From Yinghuangia elevatio (lineage in GTDB: Bacteria > Actinomycetota > Actinomycetes > Streptomycetales > Streptomycetaceae): 64,000 nucleotides of DNA. The stretch covers positions 1 through 64,000 of the forward strand of contig NZ_JBEZFP010000037.1 of assembly GCF_040649515.1 (NCBI RefSeq), read 5' to 3'. Positions 9,047 to 17,619 of this stretch are shown in pieces. Numbering within the stretch: the stretch's first letter is position 1; the number at the start of each line of letters is the position of its first letter. The translations under genes and the position numbers were made by a program. The notes beneath the pieces were generated by a model, which saw only the letters and a list, made by a program, of their open reading frames with translations, was not told the origin of the DNA and did not search any database.

Positions 9047-9216
9047 TCACACCGGACGGGCCCGCGCGGCCTCGGTGAAACGCACGGCCAACCGGTCCAG
9101 GTGGTCCCGGAGTTCGGCCGGCTCGACCACCACGAAGTTCACGTCGAGCCTGCCGACCACCATGGCGATCAGGCGCAGGGACTCGCCGCCGAGCAGCGGC
9201 CGCGGCAGCGGGGAAC
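9047..9216 (-). pseudogene. C-terminal remnant, WYL-regulator-like
   Basis: Codons 9216 down to 9047 keep strong G/C third-position bias and read as a protein tail (LLGGESLRLIAMVVG, then VVVEPAELRDHLDRLAVRF) ending in TGA. This resembles the end of WYL-domain helix-turn-helix regulators, where a hydrophobic strand is followed by EPxELRxxL. No start or upstream domains exist; the frame runs into the oxidoreductase gene. It looks like a 3' gene stump left by a deletion or insertion. Confidence 0.4.
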
Positions 9217-10206
9217 TCAGCCGGCTTCGGGGGAGATTGCGAGGACGAGTTTCCCTGTGCTGGCCCGGCTCTCCAGGCGGGCATGGGCGTCGGCTGCCGC
9301 GTCGAGAGGGAACGTGGTGGCCGGGTCGGGGGCGAGCCAGCCCTCGCGTACGCCCGCCCACACCGCGTCCGCCTTGGCCAGCACCTCGTCCCGGGTGCGC
9401 AGGAAGTTCGTCATGTAGCCGCCCGCGACCGTGATCGACTTCGGGATCAGCTCCATCGGGGAGAAGGGCTCGGGTACGCCGCCGGCCTGCCCGAAGACGC
9501 AGATGTGGCCGCGCGCCCGGACCGCGTCGAGGTCGGCCCGGAACGTGCTGCCGCCGACACCGTCGACGACGTAGTGCACCCCTTGGCCGTCGGTGAGTTC
9601 GCGGGCCGCCTTGGCGAACTCCTCGTAGCGGATCACGTGGTCGGCCCCGGCGGCCCGGGCGAGGTCGGCCTTCTCGTCCGTGGAGACGGTCCCGATGACC
9701 GTCGCGCCGAGGCGCTTGAGCCAGCGCACGGCGGTCTGCCCGGTGCCTCCCGCGGCGGCGTGCACGAGGACCGCGGTGCCCGGGCCCACCGGATACTGCT
9801 CGTTGGCGAGATAGTGCGCGGTAAGCCCTTGGAGGATGACGGCGGCCGCGGTGTGCAGGCCGATGTCGTCGGGGACGGGCATGACCTGTGCCGCGGCGAC
9901 GCACGCGTACTCGGCGTACGACCCCCAGCCGCCCGCGCCCGCGACGGGCGACCACGCGACGCGGTCCCCGGCCGCCACGCCGGACACGCCCGGGCCGACC
10001 TCCACGACGGTGCCGGCGCCCTCGACGCCGGGAGTGAGCGGGAACGGGGCCGCGGTACGGCCGCCGCGCATCATCACATCGGCGTAGTTGACCCCCGCCG
10101 CCGCGACCCGTACCAAAACCTGTCCGGCCTGCGGGACCGGGCGTGCGGCCTCGCGCACCACCAGCACCTCGGGCCCGCCCGCCTGTTCCACCACGATCGA
10201 ACGCAT
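9217..10206 (-). CDS. Quinone oxidoreductase-like MDR protein
   Basis: A 329-residue zinc-free medium-chain reductase of the NADPH:quinone oxidoreductase (QorA) type. The N-terminal substrate domain contains GVNYADVMMRGG, the Rossmann fold has VLVHAAAGGTGQTAVRW near residue 145 (AAGGTG nucleotide motif), and the C terminus returns to the GroES-like fold. It would reduce quinones or enones with NADPH in the cytosol. Its promoter region holds a TTAACC-A-GGTCAA dyad, so a repressor sensing an electrophile may control it; none is adjacent. Confidence 0.9.
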   Translation of the reverse strand: MRSIVVEQAGGPEVLVVREAARPVPQAGQVLVRVAAAGVNYADVMMRGGRTAAPFPLTPGVEGAGTVVEVGPGVSGVAAGDRVAWSPVAGAGGWGSYAEYACVAAAQVMPVPDDIGLHTAAAVILQGLTAHYLANEQYPVGPGTAVLVHAAAGGTGQTAVRWLKRLGATVIGTVSTDEKADLARAAGADHVIRYEEFAKAARELTDGQGVHYVVDGVGGSTFRADLDAVRARGHICVFGQAGGVPEPFSPMELIPKSITVAGGYMTNFLRTRDEVLAKADAVWAGVREGWLAPDPATTFPLDAAADAHARLESRASTGKLVLAISPEAG

Positions 10207-10223
10207 CCCGCGACCCTATGTAG

Positions 10224-10236
10224 TTAACCAGGTCAA
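10224..10236. promoter_or_regulatory. Near-perfect dyad TTAACC-A-GGTCAA
   Basis: It lies 18-30 bp upstream of the oxidoreductase start (minus strand), with one mismatch between the arms. Sites of this form are typical of MarR/TetR-type repressors. Confidence 0.35.
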
Positions 10237-10503
10237 TAACAAGGCCGGAGTCAGGGGACGGCTGGGTCGTGTCCGAGGGGACACTTCGCGGGCAGGCCGA
10301 GTCGCGCCGGGCTTGCCAACCCTCCTGCGCGCCGTCCACCGCTCCGGGACGGGCGGCCCTCCCAAGCGCGGGCCCGCGGCTCTCACTCGGTCGTACTCGC
10401 AAGGGCCTGCAACGCCGCGCTTGGGACGGCCGCCAGGCCCCGGAGCGGTGCACGGGCGGCGTGGCCCCGGAGAGAGCCCTCGGAGACGGCCTAGGCTCGG
10501 GGG

Positions 10504-11136
10504 ATGCTGGTTTGGATCAACGGGCCGTTCGGCGGGGGCAAGACGCAGACGGCGTACGAACTGCGCAGAAGGCTGCCCGGCAGTGTGGTGTGCGACCCCG
10601 AGCACGCCGGATTCGGGCTGCACCGCATGACACCCCGACCGCTGCGCGGTGACTTCCAGGACCTCCCGGCCTGGCGGCAAGGCGTGTTCGAGGTGCTCGA
10701 CCTGGTGCTGCGCCGACACGACGGACCGGTGATCGCACCCATGACCGTGGTCGAGCCCGCGTACTTCGGCGAGACCGTCGGCCGGCTGCGCGAGCACGGG
10801 CACGACGTACGCCACTTCGCCCTTCTGGCCACCCGCGAGACGGTCCTGCGCCGGCTCGCCGAGCGCGGCGTCGGCCGGGCCGTGTCGTTCCTCGCCGGCA
10901 ACCGCGCCGCGCTGCGCCGCGAGTCGTTCGCCGTCGCCAAGCTCGACACCTGCCTCGACCGACTCACGGACGACGCGTTCGCGGAGCACATCTGGACCGA
11001 CGACCTGTCCGTCGCGCGGGTCGCGGACCGCGTAGCCGGGTCGGCGGGGCTCGTCCTCCGCCCCAACACCGACACGGCCCTGGGCGGCGTCGCACGCCGC
11101 GCCTGGACCAGCGCCAAGCACATCCGCGTGATGTGA
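10504..11136 (+). CDS. TmrB-like ATP-binding protein
   Basis: A 210-residue P-loop protein closely resembling Bacillus TmrB, the tunicamycin-resistance ATPase: it begins MLVWINGPFGGGKTQTAYEL (Walker A 7-14), then has DPEHAGFGLHRM, APMTVVEPAYFGE, the lid region HFALLATRETVLRRL, and ends near AKHIRVM, all at the same places as in TmrB. TmrB is a membrane-associated protein thought to bind tunicamycin. Actinomycete homologues are common, so resistance is a guess here. The next gene begins 39 bp downstream on the same strand. Confidence 0.88.
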   Translation: MLVWINGPFGGGKTQTAYELRRRLPGSVVCDPEHAGFGLHRMTPRPLRGDFQDLPAWRQGVFEVLDLVLRRHDGPVIAPMTVVEPAYFGETVGRLREHGHDVRHFALLATRETVLRRLAERGVGRAVSFLAGNRAALRRESFAVAKLDTCLDRLTDDAFAEHIWTDDLSVARVADRVAGSAGLVLRPNTDTALGGVARRAWTSAKHIRVM

Positions 11137-11175
11137 CCGCAGACCGCCGACCACCCACCCTTCCCCGGAGCCCCC

Positions 11176-11682
11176 GTGAACGCCGAGAACCGCGGCAACC
11201 ACCAGTTCAGCGACGCCGACCTGCAACACCTCCGACGCTGCGTCGAACTGGCGGCCGAAGCCCTCGACGCGGGCGACGAGCCGTTCGGCTCGGTCCTCGC
11301 GGCGGCCGACGGCATCGCCCTCGCCGAGGACCGCAACCGCGTCTCCGGTGGCGACCAGACCCGCCACCCCGAATTCGAACTGGCCCGCTGGGCCGCGACG
11401 AACATGTCCCCCGAGCACCGCGCGACGGCCACCGTCTACACGTCGGGCGAGCACTGCCCGATGTGCTCCGCGGCGCACGCGTGGGTGGGGCTCGGCCGGA
11501 TCGTGTACGTCGCCTCCACCGAGCAACTCACCGCCTGGCTCGACGAGATGGGCGTCCCGGCCGGGCCGGTGCGCCCGCTGCCCGTCAACGACATCGCCCC
11601 CGGCATCACGGTCGAGGGCCCGGTGCCGGAACTCACCGACCGGATCCACGCCCTGCACCGGCGCTTCCACACGGGGGAGTGA
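11176..11682 (+). CDS. Nucleoside/nucleobase deaminase
   Basis: A 168-residue cytidine-deaminase-fold zinc enzyme. The zinc and proton-shuttle motif is H64-P-E66 (Pro in place of the usual Ala), followed by C94-P-M-C97, and the guanine-deaminase/TadA-like GDEPFGSVL stretch is at 33-41. It should deaminate a free base, nucleoside or small amine-bearing ring. A GTG start at 11176 gives the expected N terminus. It follows the TmrB-like gene closely and may share its transcript. The exact substrate is not evident; it is not a standard TadA, which carries HAE and PCxxC. Confidence 0.88.
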   Translation: MNAENRGNHQFSDADLQHLRRCVELAAEALDAGDEPFGSVLAAADGIALAEDRNRVSGGDQTRHPEFELARWAATNMSPEHRATATVYTSGEHCPMCSAAHAWVGLGRIVYVASTEQLTAWLDEMGVPAGPVRPLPVNDIAPGITVEGPVPELTDRIHALHRRFHTGE

Positions 11683-11749
11683 CGGTGCGCATGCGGCGGC
11701 ATGCGAAAAGCGTTGGGAGTGTGGACCACGGCTTTGTGACGATGAGCCC

Positions 11750-12283
11750 ATGACCGACCCGCAAGTTGCGCACACCTCACAACTGTCCGAGAGCACCCTC
11801 GCGGCCTCGCGCGCCTTCCTGAACGACGCCTTCGACGGCGACTTCGGCGACGAGGACTGGGCGCACACCATCGGCGGCATGCACGTCCTGCTGTGGGAGG
11901 GGGACGCGCTCATCGGGCACGCGTCCGTCGTGCAGCGCATGATGCTGCTCGGCGACCGGCCGCTGCGCTGCGGGTACGTGGAAGGCGTCGGCGTACGCGC
12001 GGACCGCCGCGGTCGCGGGCACGGGGGCGCACTGATGGCCGCCTGCGAGCGCGTCGTCGAGCGGGCGTACGACCTGGGGGCGCTGAGCACCAGCGAGGAA
12101 GGCACCCGCCTCTACCTCTCGCGCGGCTGGCGCCTCTGGCAGGGCCCGACCTCGGTGCTCGCCCCCGAGGGCATCGTCCCCACACCGGAGGAGGACGGCG
12201 GTGTCCTCTTCTGGGAGGCGGGCGTGCCGCTGGACCCGACGGGCCCGCTGACCTGCGACTGGCGCGGCGGCGACGTCTGGTAG
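11750..12283 (+). CDS. aac(2')-I family: Aminoglycoside 2'-N-acetyltransferase-like GNAT
   Basis: A 177-residue GNAT that closely matches the chromosomal AAC(2')-I enzymes of mycobacteria. Shared landmarks are DWAHTIGGMH (37-45), the acetyl-CoA loop CGYVEGVGVRADRRGRGHGG (74-93), ALSTSEEGTRLYLSRGW (111-127), GPTSVLAP and the C-terminal CDWRGGDVW (169-177). The family transfers acetyl from acetyl-CoA to the 2'-amine of aminoglycosides, though the native role may be cell-wall or metabolite acetylation. The ATG start falls 67 bp after the deaminase stop. A strong terminator hairpin follows. Resistance is inferred from family, not shown. Confidence 0.92.
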   Translation: MTDPQVAHTSQLSESTLAASRAFLNDAFDGDFGDEDWAHTIGGMHVLLWEGDALIGHASVVQRMMLLGDRPLRCGYVEGVGVRADRRGRGHGGALMAACERVVERAYDLGALSTSEEGTRLYLSRGWRLWQGPTSVLAPEGIVPTPEEDGGVLFWEAGVPLDPTGPLTCDWRGGDVW

Positions 12284-12366
12284 CGCGGAACCCCATCGGC
12301 ACCTGCGGTCACCCGTTCCGCGCACTTGGGCGCGCCGACGGCGGGCGTACGTGCTCGACTGGTCAG

Positions 12367-12400
12367 CGGACCGCCCGCGCACCTGCGGGCGGGCGGTCCG
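12367..12400. terminator. Hairpin terminator after AAC(2')-like gene
   Basis: Perfect 12-bp arms (CGGACCGCCCGC and its complement) with a 10-base loop, 84 bp after the stop. There is no U-tract, as is usual in actinomycetes. Confidence 0.6.
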
Positions 12401-12453
12401 AGCCCCACGCAGCACACGATTCGCGATTCGCGAGACGCAAGGAGCACGGCCAG

Positions 12454-12774
12454 ATGGTGCAGACGAGGAACCTCACCGACCCCGTAGTGCGTTCGTTCGT
12501 CGAGGCGGTGAACACCCACAACCGGGAGGCGTTCGCCGATGTCCTGGCGCCGAACGCGACGATGGCCGACGACGGCACCGAGCGCGACCTCGAGGAGTGG
12601 ACCGACCGCGAGATCTTCACCACGCGCGGCCACATCGACGTCGTCGAAGAGTCGGACGAGGGACGCGCGTTCGTCGCGGACTACCGCAACGACACGTGGG
12701 GCAGCATGCGAACGTCCTGGCGCTTCACGGTCGAAGGCAACAAGATCAGCCGCTTCGAGACCGGCCAGGCGTAG
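12454..12774 (+). CDS. NTF2/SnoaL-like small protein
   Basis: A 106-residue protein with the cone-shaped NTF2-like fold: an N-terminal helix (VVRSFVEAVNTHNREAFADV), an acidic loop around MADDGTERD, then strands ending in SWRFTVEGNKISRFETGQ. AAGGAG lies eight bases before the ATG. Family members include ketosteroid isomerases, polyketide cyclases and many of unknown role; there are no clear catalytic residues to assign one. It stands alone. Confidence 0.78.
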   Translation: MVQTRNLTDPVVRSFVEAVNTHNREAFADVLAPNATMADDGTERDLEEWTDREIFTTRGHIDVVEESDEGRAFVADYRNDTWGSMRTSWRFTVEGNKISRFETGQA

Positions 12775-12954
12775 CCCGCGCCGAGCGCCCCCTGCGGCAC
12801 GCGCCGAGCCCGCGCCGGGGCACGCGGAGGCGCCGCCGGTACGCGTCGGGAGTAGTCGCGGACTCCTTCTCCTGCCGGGGGAGGACCGGCGGCGCGCAGG
12901 AAATCGTCGGGGTGGGGGAGTCGGCGGCACTGCCGGATCCGCCAGGATTCCCGC

Positions 12955-14013
12955 ATGACGGATCTCGCCCACTTTGCCCAGGACACCGCCGACAAGCTCA
13001 CGGCCCAGAAGAACGTCGGGGTGGTGGTGGCCGCGCTCTCGGGCGACGACGTGGCGTACGCCGGGGCGGGCCGGACGGGCGGTGGCGGCAGCGCCCCCGG
13101 AGCCGAGACGTTGTTCGAAATCGGCTCGGTGACCAAGGTCTTCACCTCGCTGCTGCTCGCCCGGCTGGCGGTCGCGGAGACCGCGCACCTGGACGAGCCG
13201 CTCGCCGACCTGCTCCCGCCCTGGTCGCAGGTCCCGTCGCGCGACGGGCGGCACGTCACGCTGGAGCACCTCGCGACGCACACCTCCGGACTGCCGCGCC
13301 TGCCCAAGGGCATGCTCATACGCGCGCTCCTGCGCCCCAACACGCCTGACCCGTACGTCGACTGCACGGCCGAGGTGCTGCTGCGCGGTCTCGCCGAGAC
13401 CAAGCTCGGGGCGATCCCCGGCAAGCGCTTCCGGTACTCGAACCTCGGCGGCGGGCTGCTCGGACTCGCCCTCGCGGAACGCTCCGGCATCGGCTACGAA
13501 GCCCTCGTCGAGCGCGAGATCGGCACGCCGCTCGGGTTGGCCGACACGCTGGCGGACCTCGACAGCCGGCGCGAGGCCCGGATGGCCCAGGGGCACAACA
13601 AGCGCGGCAAGGCGGTGCCGCCGTGGCACATGGCCGACCTGGTCGGCGCGGGCGGCCTGCGCTCCACGGCCGCCGACCTGGTGACCTTCGTACGCGCCCA
13701 ACTGGACCCGGGCAGCGGGCCGTTCGGCGACGCGGTCCGCCTCTCGCACGCGGTGGACTACGTCAGCAATCCGTTCATGCGGACCCACCTGGGCTGGATG
13801 AGCGTCGGCCCGCGCGGCAAGAACTACCGGCAGTTCTTCCACAACGGCCGGACCGGCGGGTTCGCCTCGTTCATCGGATTCACCCCCGCCAAGGGCGTGG
13901 CGGTCGTCGCGCTGAGCAACACGGCGCGCTCGCTGGACCGCACAGTGCTCGGCCTGCTCGGGCAGCTGGAGGATGCCCGGGAGGCCAGCAGCACGCATCA
14001 TCCGATCGGTTGA
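12955..14013 (+). CDS. Beta-lactamase-fold serine hydrolase
   Basis: A 352-residue class C-like serine hydrolase without a signal peptide. The catalytic motifs are S58-V-T-K61, Y161-S-N163 and H296-N-G298 in place of KTG. The family includes esterases, DD-peptidases and lactamases; the cytoplasmic location and HNG motif favour an esterase or peptidase over antibiotic hydrolysis. The ATG at 12955 gives a compact N terminus. It is followed 110 bp later by the ankyrin lipoprotein gene. Confidence 0.88.
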   Translation: MTDLAHFAQDTADKLTAQKNVGVVVAALSGDDVAYAGAGRTGGGGSAPGAETLFEIGSVTKVFTSLLLARLAVAETAHLDEPLADLLPPWSQVPSRDGRHVTLEHLATHTSGLPRLPKGMLIRALLRPNTPDPYVDCTAEVLLRGLAETKLGAIPGKRFRYSNLGGGLLGLALAERSGIGYEALVEREIGTPLGLADTLADLDSRREARMAQGHNKRGKAVPPWHMADLVGAGGLRSTAADLVTFVRAQLDPGSGPFGDAVRLSHAVDYVSNPFMRTHLGWMSVGPRGKNYRQFFHNGRTGGFASFIGFTPAKGVAVVALSNTARSLDRTVLGLLGQLEDAREASSTHHPIG

Positions 14014-14123
14014 TCCCCGGGTCGACCGGTCGGGCGTGCGGCGGCAGCCGCTTCGCGGACCTGGAGGCGGGCCGCGCGTGGCGACGATGGAGGCAGTCGG
14101 CGCGACAGAAAGGACCGGCTGCC

Positions 14124-15101
14124 ATGAACCGAAGCCCCAAGCCCGTCAGGAACCCGGCCCCGGCCCGCGGCGCGGACCAGATTGCGAGCCGCGGCATCAA
14201 CCATGTCGCCAAGCGCGACGGAACGCGTTCGCCCCGGTGGCGGCCGGCCGCGACCGTGCTGGTGTTCGGAGCGGCAGCGGCGGTGCTGATCAGCGGCTGC
14301 GCCTCGGACGACGGCGAGCCGCGCGCCGACTCGTCGGCCGCCGCTTCGGCATCGGCGGGTGCGGTACCGGGCCCCGCGACCCCGTCCGCCCCGGCCGCCC
14401 CGCCGAGCGCGAGCACCGCCCCCGAGACTGCAAGCCCCGCCCCCGTGGCGCCGGGCGTACCCCCGGCTCCCGAGGGAAACGTGGCCACGTCCCCGCCACG
14501 CGGTACGGCCGTGGACGACAAGGCGCTGCTCGACGCAGCGCGACGCGGTGACGCGGATGCCGTGCGCGCCGCTCTCGTGCGGGGCGCGGACATCGAGGCG
14601 CGCGACGGAGACCGGCGTACGCCCCTGCTGCTCGCCGCCATCGACGACCGTGTCGACGCCGCACGCGTCCTGGTCGAGGCAGGAGCCGATCCGGACGCGA
14701 AGGACTACCGCAACGACACCGCGTGGCTGGTGACCGGCGTCACCGGAAGCGTCGAGATGGCCCGCGCGCTGCTGCCCGCCGGCCCGGACTTCACCGCGCT
14801 GAACCGGTACGGCGGGACCTCGCTGATCCCGGCCGGCGAGCACGGCCACGTCGACTACGTGCGCTTCGTGACCACCAACACGAGCGTCGACGTCAACCAC
14901 GTGAACAACCTCGGCTGGACCGCGCTGCTGGAGGCGGTCATCCTCGGCGACGGCGGCGCCGACCACCAGGAGGTGGTGCGCCTGCTGCTCGCCGCGGGCG
15001 CCGACCCCGGCATCGCGGACAAGGACGGCGTCACCGCGCTGAGGCACGCCGAGCGGAGTGGATACCGGGTGATCGCCGACACGTTGCGGGCAGCTTCCTG
15101 A
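14124..15101 (+). CDS. Ankyrin-repeat lipoprotein
   Basis: A 325-residue exported protein. A basic N-terminal region is followed by a hydrophobic stretch ending in the lipobox VLISGC (Cys59), then an Ala/Pro/Ser-rich linker to about residue 130, then four to five ankyrin repeats (DDKALLDAARRGDADAVRAAL, RTPLLLAAIDDRVDAARVLV and so on to the end). It should be anchored on the outer face of the membrane and bind a protein partner. AAAGGA precedes the ATG. Similar proteins in other bacteria are often next to catalases or effector genes; none is here. Confidence 0.87.
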   Translation: MNRSPKPVRNPAPARGADQIASRGINHVAKRDGTRSPRWRPAATVLVFGAAAAVLISGCASDDGEPRADSSAAASASAGAVPGPATPSAPAAPPSASTAPETASPAPVAPGVPPAPEGNVATSPPRGTAVDDKALLDAARRGDADAVRAALVRGADIEARDGDRRTPLLLAAIDDRVDAARVLVEAGADPDAKDYRNDTAWLVTGVTGSVEMARALLPAGPDFTALNRYGGTSLIPAGEHGHVDYVRFVTTNTSVDVNHVNNLGWTALLEAVILGDGGADHQEVVRLLLAAGADPGIADKDGVTALRHAERSGYRVIADTLRAAS

Positions 15102-15241
15102 AGGTTGGTTTGCAGCCATGTGGCGTGAAAATCCCTCTACCACGAAATGTCGCTGTCTGTAGGGAAACCGTCATTCCGGGTACACGCGCGAACTTCCCCT
15201 GGATCATCTCGATCAGCCGACGAGAACCACGGGAGGCCACC

Positions 15242-16315
15242 GTGCGACGCGCATCATGGATCCTCAGCTCGGTATCGGTCCTGCTTGTCGCGGCAGGAGC
15301 GGTAAGCAAGTTCGCCGTGTACCCGGCACTCCACCAGATGCCCGAGGACGCCGAAGGCAAGATGCAGTTCCAGGGCACGATCACCGCACTCGACCCGCAA
15401 GCCATGCAGAGGGGTGACTTCGCCAACGCGGTCATCCGCGATCTCCCGGTGACCGCCGACCGCAAGGTCGAGGCCGTGCACACATCGGGTTCCACGATTG
15501 TCCTGAACGACCGCACCGACGTGTTCGGGCCCACAGGGCAAGTGGTGTCCGTCAGCGAGCACCGGTACGCCGTACACCGCGAGAACCTGCTCGAACGCCC
15601 AACGCCGAAGGGCGAGCGGGCCGAACCGCATGTCGGGCTCAGCGCGGGCTTCCCGCTCACGCCCGAGAAGCGCGACTATCCGTTCTGGGACTCCGAGACG
15701 CAGACGACAGTCCCCGCCAAGTACGACGGCAGTACCGACCGGCAGGGCCGCAAGGTCTACATCTACCGGATCGTCGCCGCGGGGCCGCTCGCCGACAAGA
15801 CGGTCAAGGACGCACTTCCGCCCGCACTCCCCAAGACCGCGCTACTGGCCCTGAATCCGGCCGCGCCGCTCGGCTCGCAACCGGACGTCGTGCCGCTCGA
15901 GTACGTGTCCACGACCAACATGACCGGATATGTCGACGCCGAGACCGGGGTGACGATCGCGCTGGAGTCGAGCAAGGGCATCACGGCGACCGTGCAAGGC
16001 GCCGAGGTGTTCCCGGTGGCGAAGGCGTCCCTGACGACGACCAAGGCGTCGGAACGCGACCTTGCCGACACGGCGGCCACCGGCGCGCTCGTGTTCTGGA
16101 TCCTGTCCGATGCCGGCCCGTACGGAATGTGGGCGCTGGCGCTGGTTCTTCTGCTGCTCGCGGTCTGGCTGGAGATGCGGCACCGCCGCGGCCTGACGTT
16201 GGCCGACGAGGGCGGTGGCGTACCCCAACAGCGCGAGTCCGAGGCGGAGGGCAGCGAGCCGCCGCAGTTGCACGAGGTCGACGCGATGGAGCCCGGCCGG
16301 GAGCAACGCCCTTAA
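15242..16315 (+). CDS. DUF3068 (PorA-like) membrane protein
   Basis: A 357-residue protein with an N-terminal transmembrane segment (WILSSVSVLLVAAGAVSKF), a large extracytoplasmic beta-rich domain, and a second membrane segment near residue 310 (YGMWALALVLLLLAVWLEM) followed by a charged cytoplasmic tail. This is the layout of the actinobacterial DUF3068 family, sometimes labelled PorA-like. The GTG start has GGGAGG upstream. Function unknown; such proteins are usually near cell-envelope genes. Confidence 0.85.
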   Translation: MRRASWILSSVSVLLVAAGAVSKFAVYPALHQMPEDAEGKMQFQGTITALDPQAMQRGDFANAVIRDLPVTADRKVEAVHTSGSTIVLNDRTDVFGPTGQVVSVSEHRYAVHRENLLERPTPKGERAEPHVGLSAGFPLTPEKRDYPFWDSETQTTVPAKYDGSTDRQGRKVYIYRIVAAGPLADKTVKDALPPALPKTALLALNPAAPLGSQPDVVPLEYVSTTNMTGYVDAETGVTIALESSKGITATVQGAEVFPVAKASLTTTKASERDLADTAATGALVFWILSDAGPYGMWALALVLLLLAVWLEMRHRRGLTLADEGGGVPQQRESEAEGSEPPQLHEVDAMEPGREQRP

Positions 16316-16424
16316 CCGACGCGTGCGCATGCGCCGTGAGCGCCAGGCCGACCGGCCCGGCGCCCACGGCGCGTTTCGCGGAAGCCGCCGCTTGCGGTCC
16401 GCCAACGGCGGTGCAAGCCTGTAG

Positions 16425-16439
16425 ATATACGCCGTATAT
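16425..16439. promoter_or_regulatory. Dyad ATATAC-N3-GTATAT
   Basis: Perfect 6-bp AT-rich arms in a GC-rich region, followed by TACGGTATAA, which could serve as a promoter element. It lies 110 bp after the DUF3068 stop and almost 700 bp before the next gene. Confidence 0.35.
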
Positions 16440-17029
16440 GTACGGTATAAACCCACCCCGAATGGCCCGCCCCAAGGCCCGCCGACGCTCGACTGCCTCC
16501 TGCTCGCAGTCGGCCGGCCCGACCGCCTCGGCGCGACCGCGCCAAGCTCCCACCCGCTGCCGATCCGGCCCAGCCGTCGCGTCGGCCGCCGCGTTTCCCT
16601 GTCGCAAGCCCGATCGCGCCCGGATCGCGGTTACCTCCGGCTGCCACAGGCATAGCAGCGGGTAGGCAGACGCAGGTTCCGACCGCGCGCTGCGTTCTGA
16701 GCCCGACGTCCGACGCCCGACATCCGCACCTGCCCCGTCCTGGCGGACGCTTGCATGGCTGCCGCCCCGGGTCTACGCCCGCTGGGCTGGGGCCACGTCT
16801 AAATCGACCCCCCGATCCTCCATGCCCGCATCACCGCCAAGTCGGGCCCGCTTTCCTGCCGGCGCGCCGGCGTCCGCGGCATCCCGGGACGTGCGTCTGC
16901 GCTCGGTAGCCCCTGCCCTCATGTTGGGCGACCGCGGCTGTCCGTGCCGTCGGTGCCGCTACGTCATGGCCGCCCCGGGCCAGGGCTCCAGTTCCCTGCC
17001 CCGGCCGTCCCGCACGGCGCGAAATAATT

Positions 17030-17088
17030 AGTGGAGGAAATCTCTCCACTACTGCTAGTCTCTCTTCTCAACCGGAGATTAATTCTCC
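17030..17088. promoter_or_regulatory. Two related inverted repeats upstream of GtrA gene
   Basis: AGTGGAG-N7-CTCCACT (17030-17050) and GGAGA-N5-TCTCC (17074-17088) both contain a CTCCACT half-site, 24 bp apart. They look like a paired operator for the downstream gene; the sequence between them (CTAGTCT) could be a -10 element. Confidence 0.4.
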
Positions 17089-17120
17089 ACTTGGGACTCG
17101 GCAGGCACTGGGGGGCACTC

Positions 17121-17600
17121 ATGGACCGGCACGCAGTCGCCTCGTTCGCCCGCTTCGTCGTCTGTGGCGGCGGGGTCGGCCTGCTCTCCAGCGGCGCCCT
17201 GCTCCTCATGACCGGGGCCATGTCGATCGCGGTCGCGAACGCGATCGTCACTGTCGTGTCCACGGTGGTCGCCAACGAGCTGCACAGCCGGATCACCTTC
17301 CGCCACGGGGCGGCCAGTGTCCGGGTGCACCTGGAGTCCACGGCGACGGCGGTCGCGGCGTACCTCGTCACCACGGCCGCCCTGCTGGCCCTCGACGCGA
17401 TCGACGGCGGAGCCGGGGCGCTCACCCGCCAGGTCGTCTACCTCGCGGCCTCAGGCCTGGCAGGCGTCGGCCGGTTCGTGGCGCTCAAGGTCATGGTGTT
17501 CGCGCGCGGTACGAAGTCCGGTCAGCCGCAAGCGGCTTCGGTTCCGGTGCCGCACGCGGTCCACGCCAACACCCCGGCCCACGTCGTCGCGGCCGCCTGA
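17121..17600 (+). CDS. GtrA-family membrane protein
   Basis: A 159-residue integral membrane protein with four hydrophobic segments and the family signatures FVVCGGGVGLLSSGALLLM near the N terminus and a short charged loop NELHSRITFR at about residue 55. GtrA-like proteins help flip or transfer polyprenyl-linked sugars for cell-surface glycosylation. The start ATG follows GGGGGGCACTC. There is no glycosyltransferase gene adjacent, so the pathway is unknown. Confidence 0.85.
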   Translation: MDRHAVASFARFVVCGGGVGLLSSGALLLMTGAMSIAVANAIVTVVSTVVANELHSRITFRHGAASVRVHLESTATAVAAYLVTTAALLALDAIDGGAGALTRQVVYLAASGLAGVGRFVALKVMVFARGTKSGQPQAASVPVPHAVHANTPAHVVAAA

Positions 17601-17619
17601 CGCGGCCCTCCGGATCGGC

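Larger units (their letters stand above)
16316..17120. other. 805-bp gene-free region with dyad sites
   Basis: No frame is convincingly coding. The AT-richer spots stand out against the background: ATATAC-GCC-GTATAT at 16425-16439, and two inverted repeats just before the GtrA gene (17030-17050 and 17074-17088). It may hold a small RNA or a lost gene, but I cannot show either. Confidence 0.5.
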
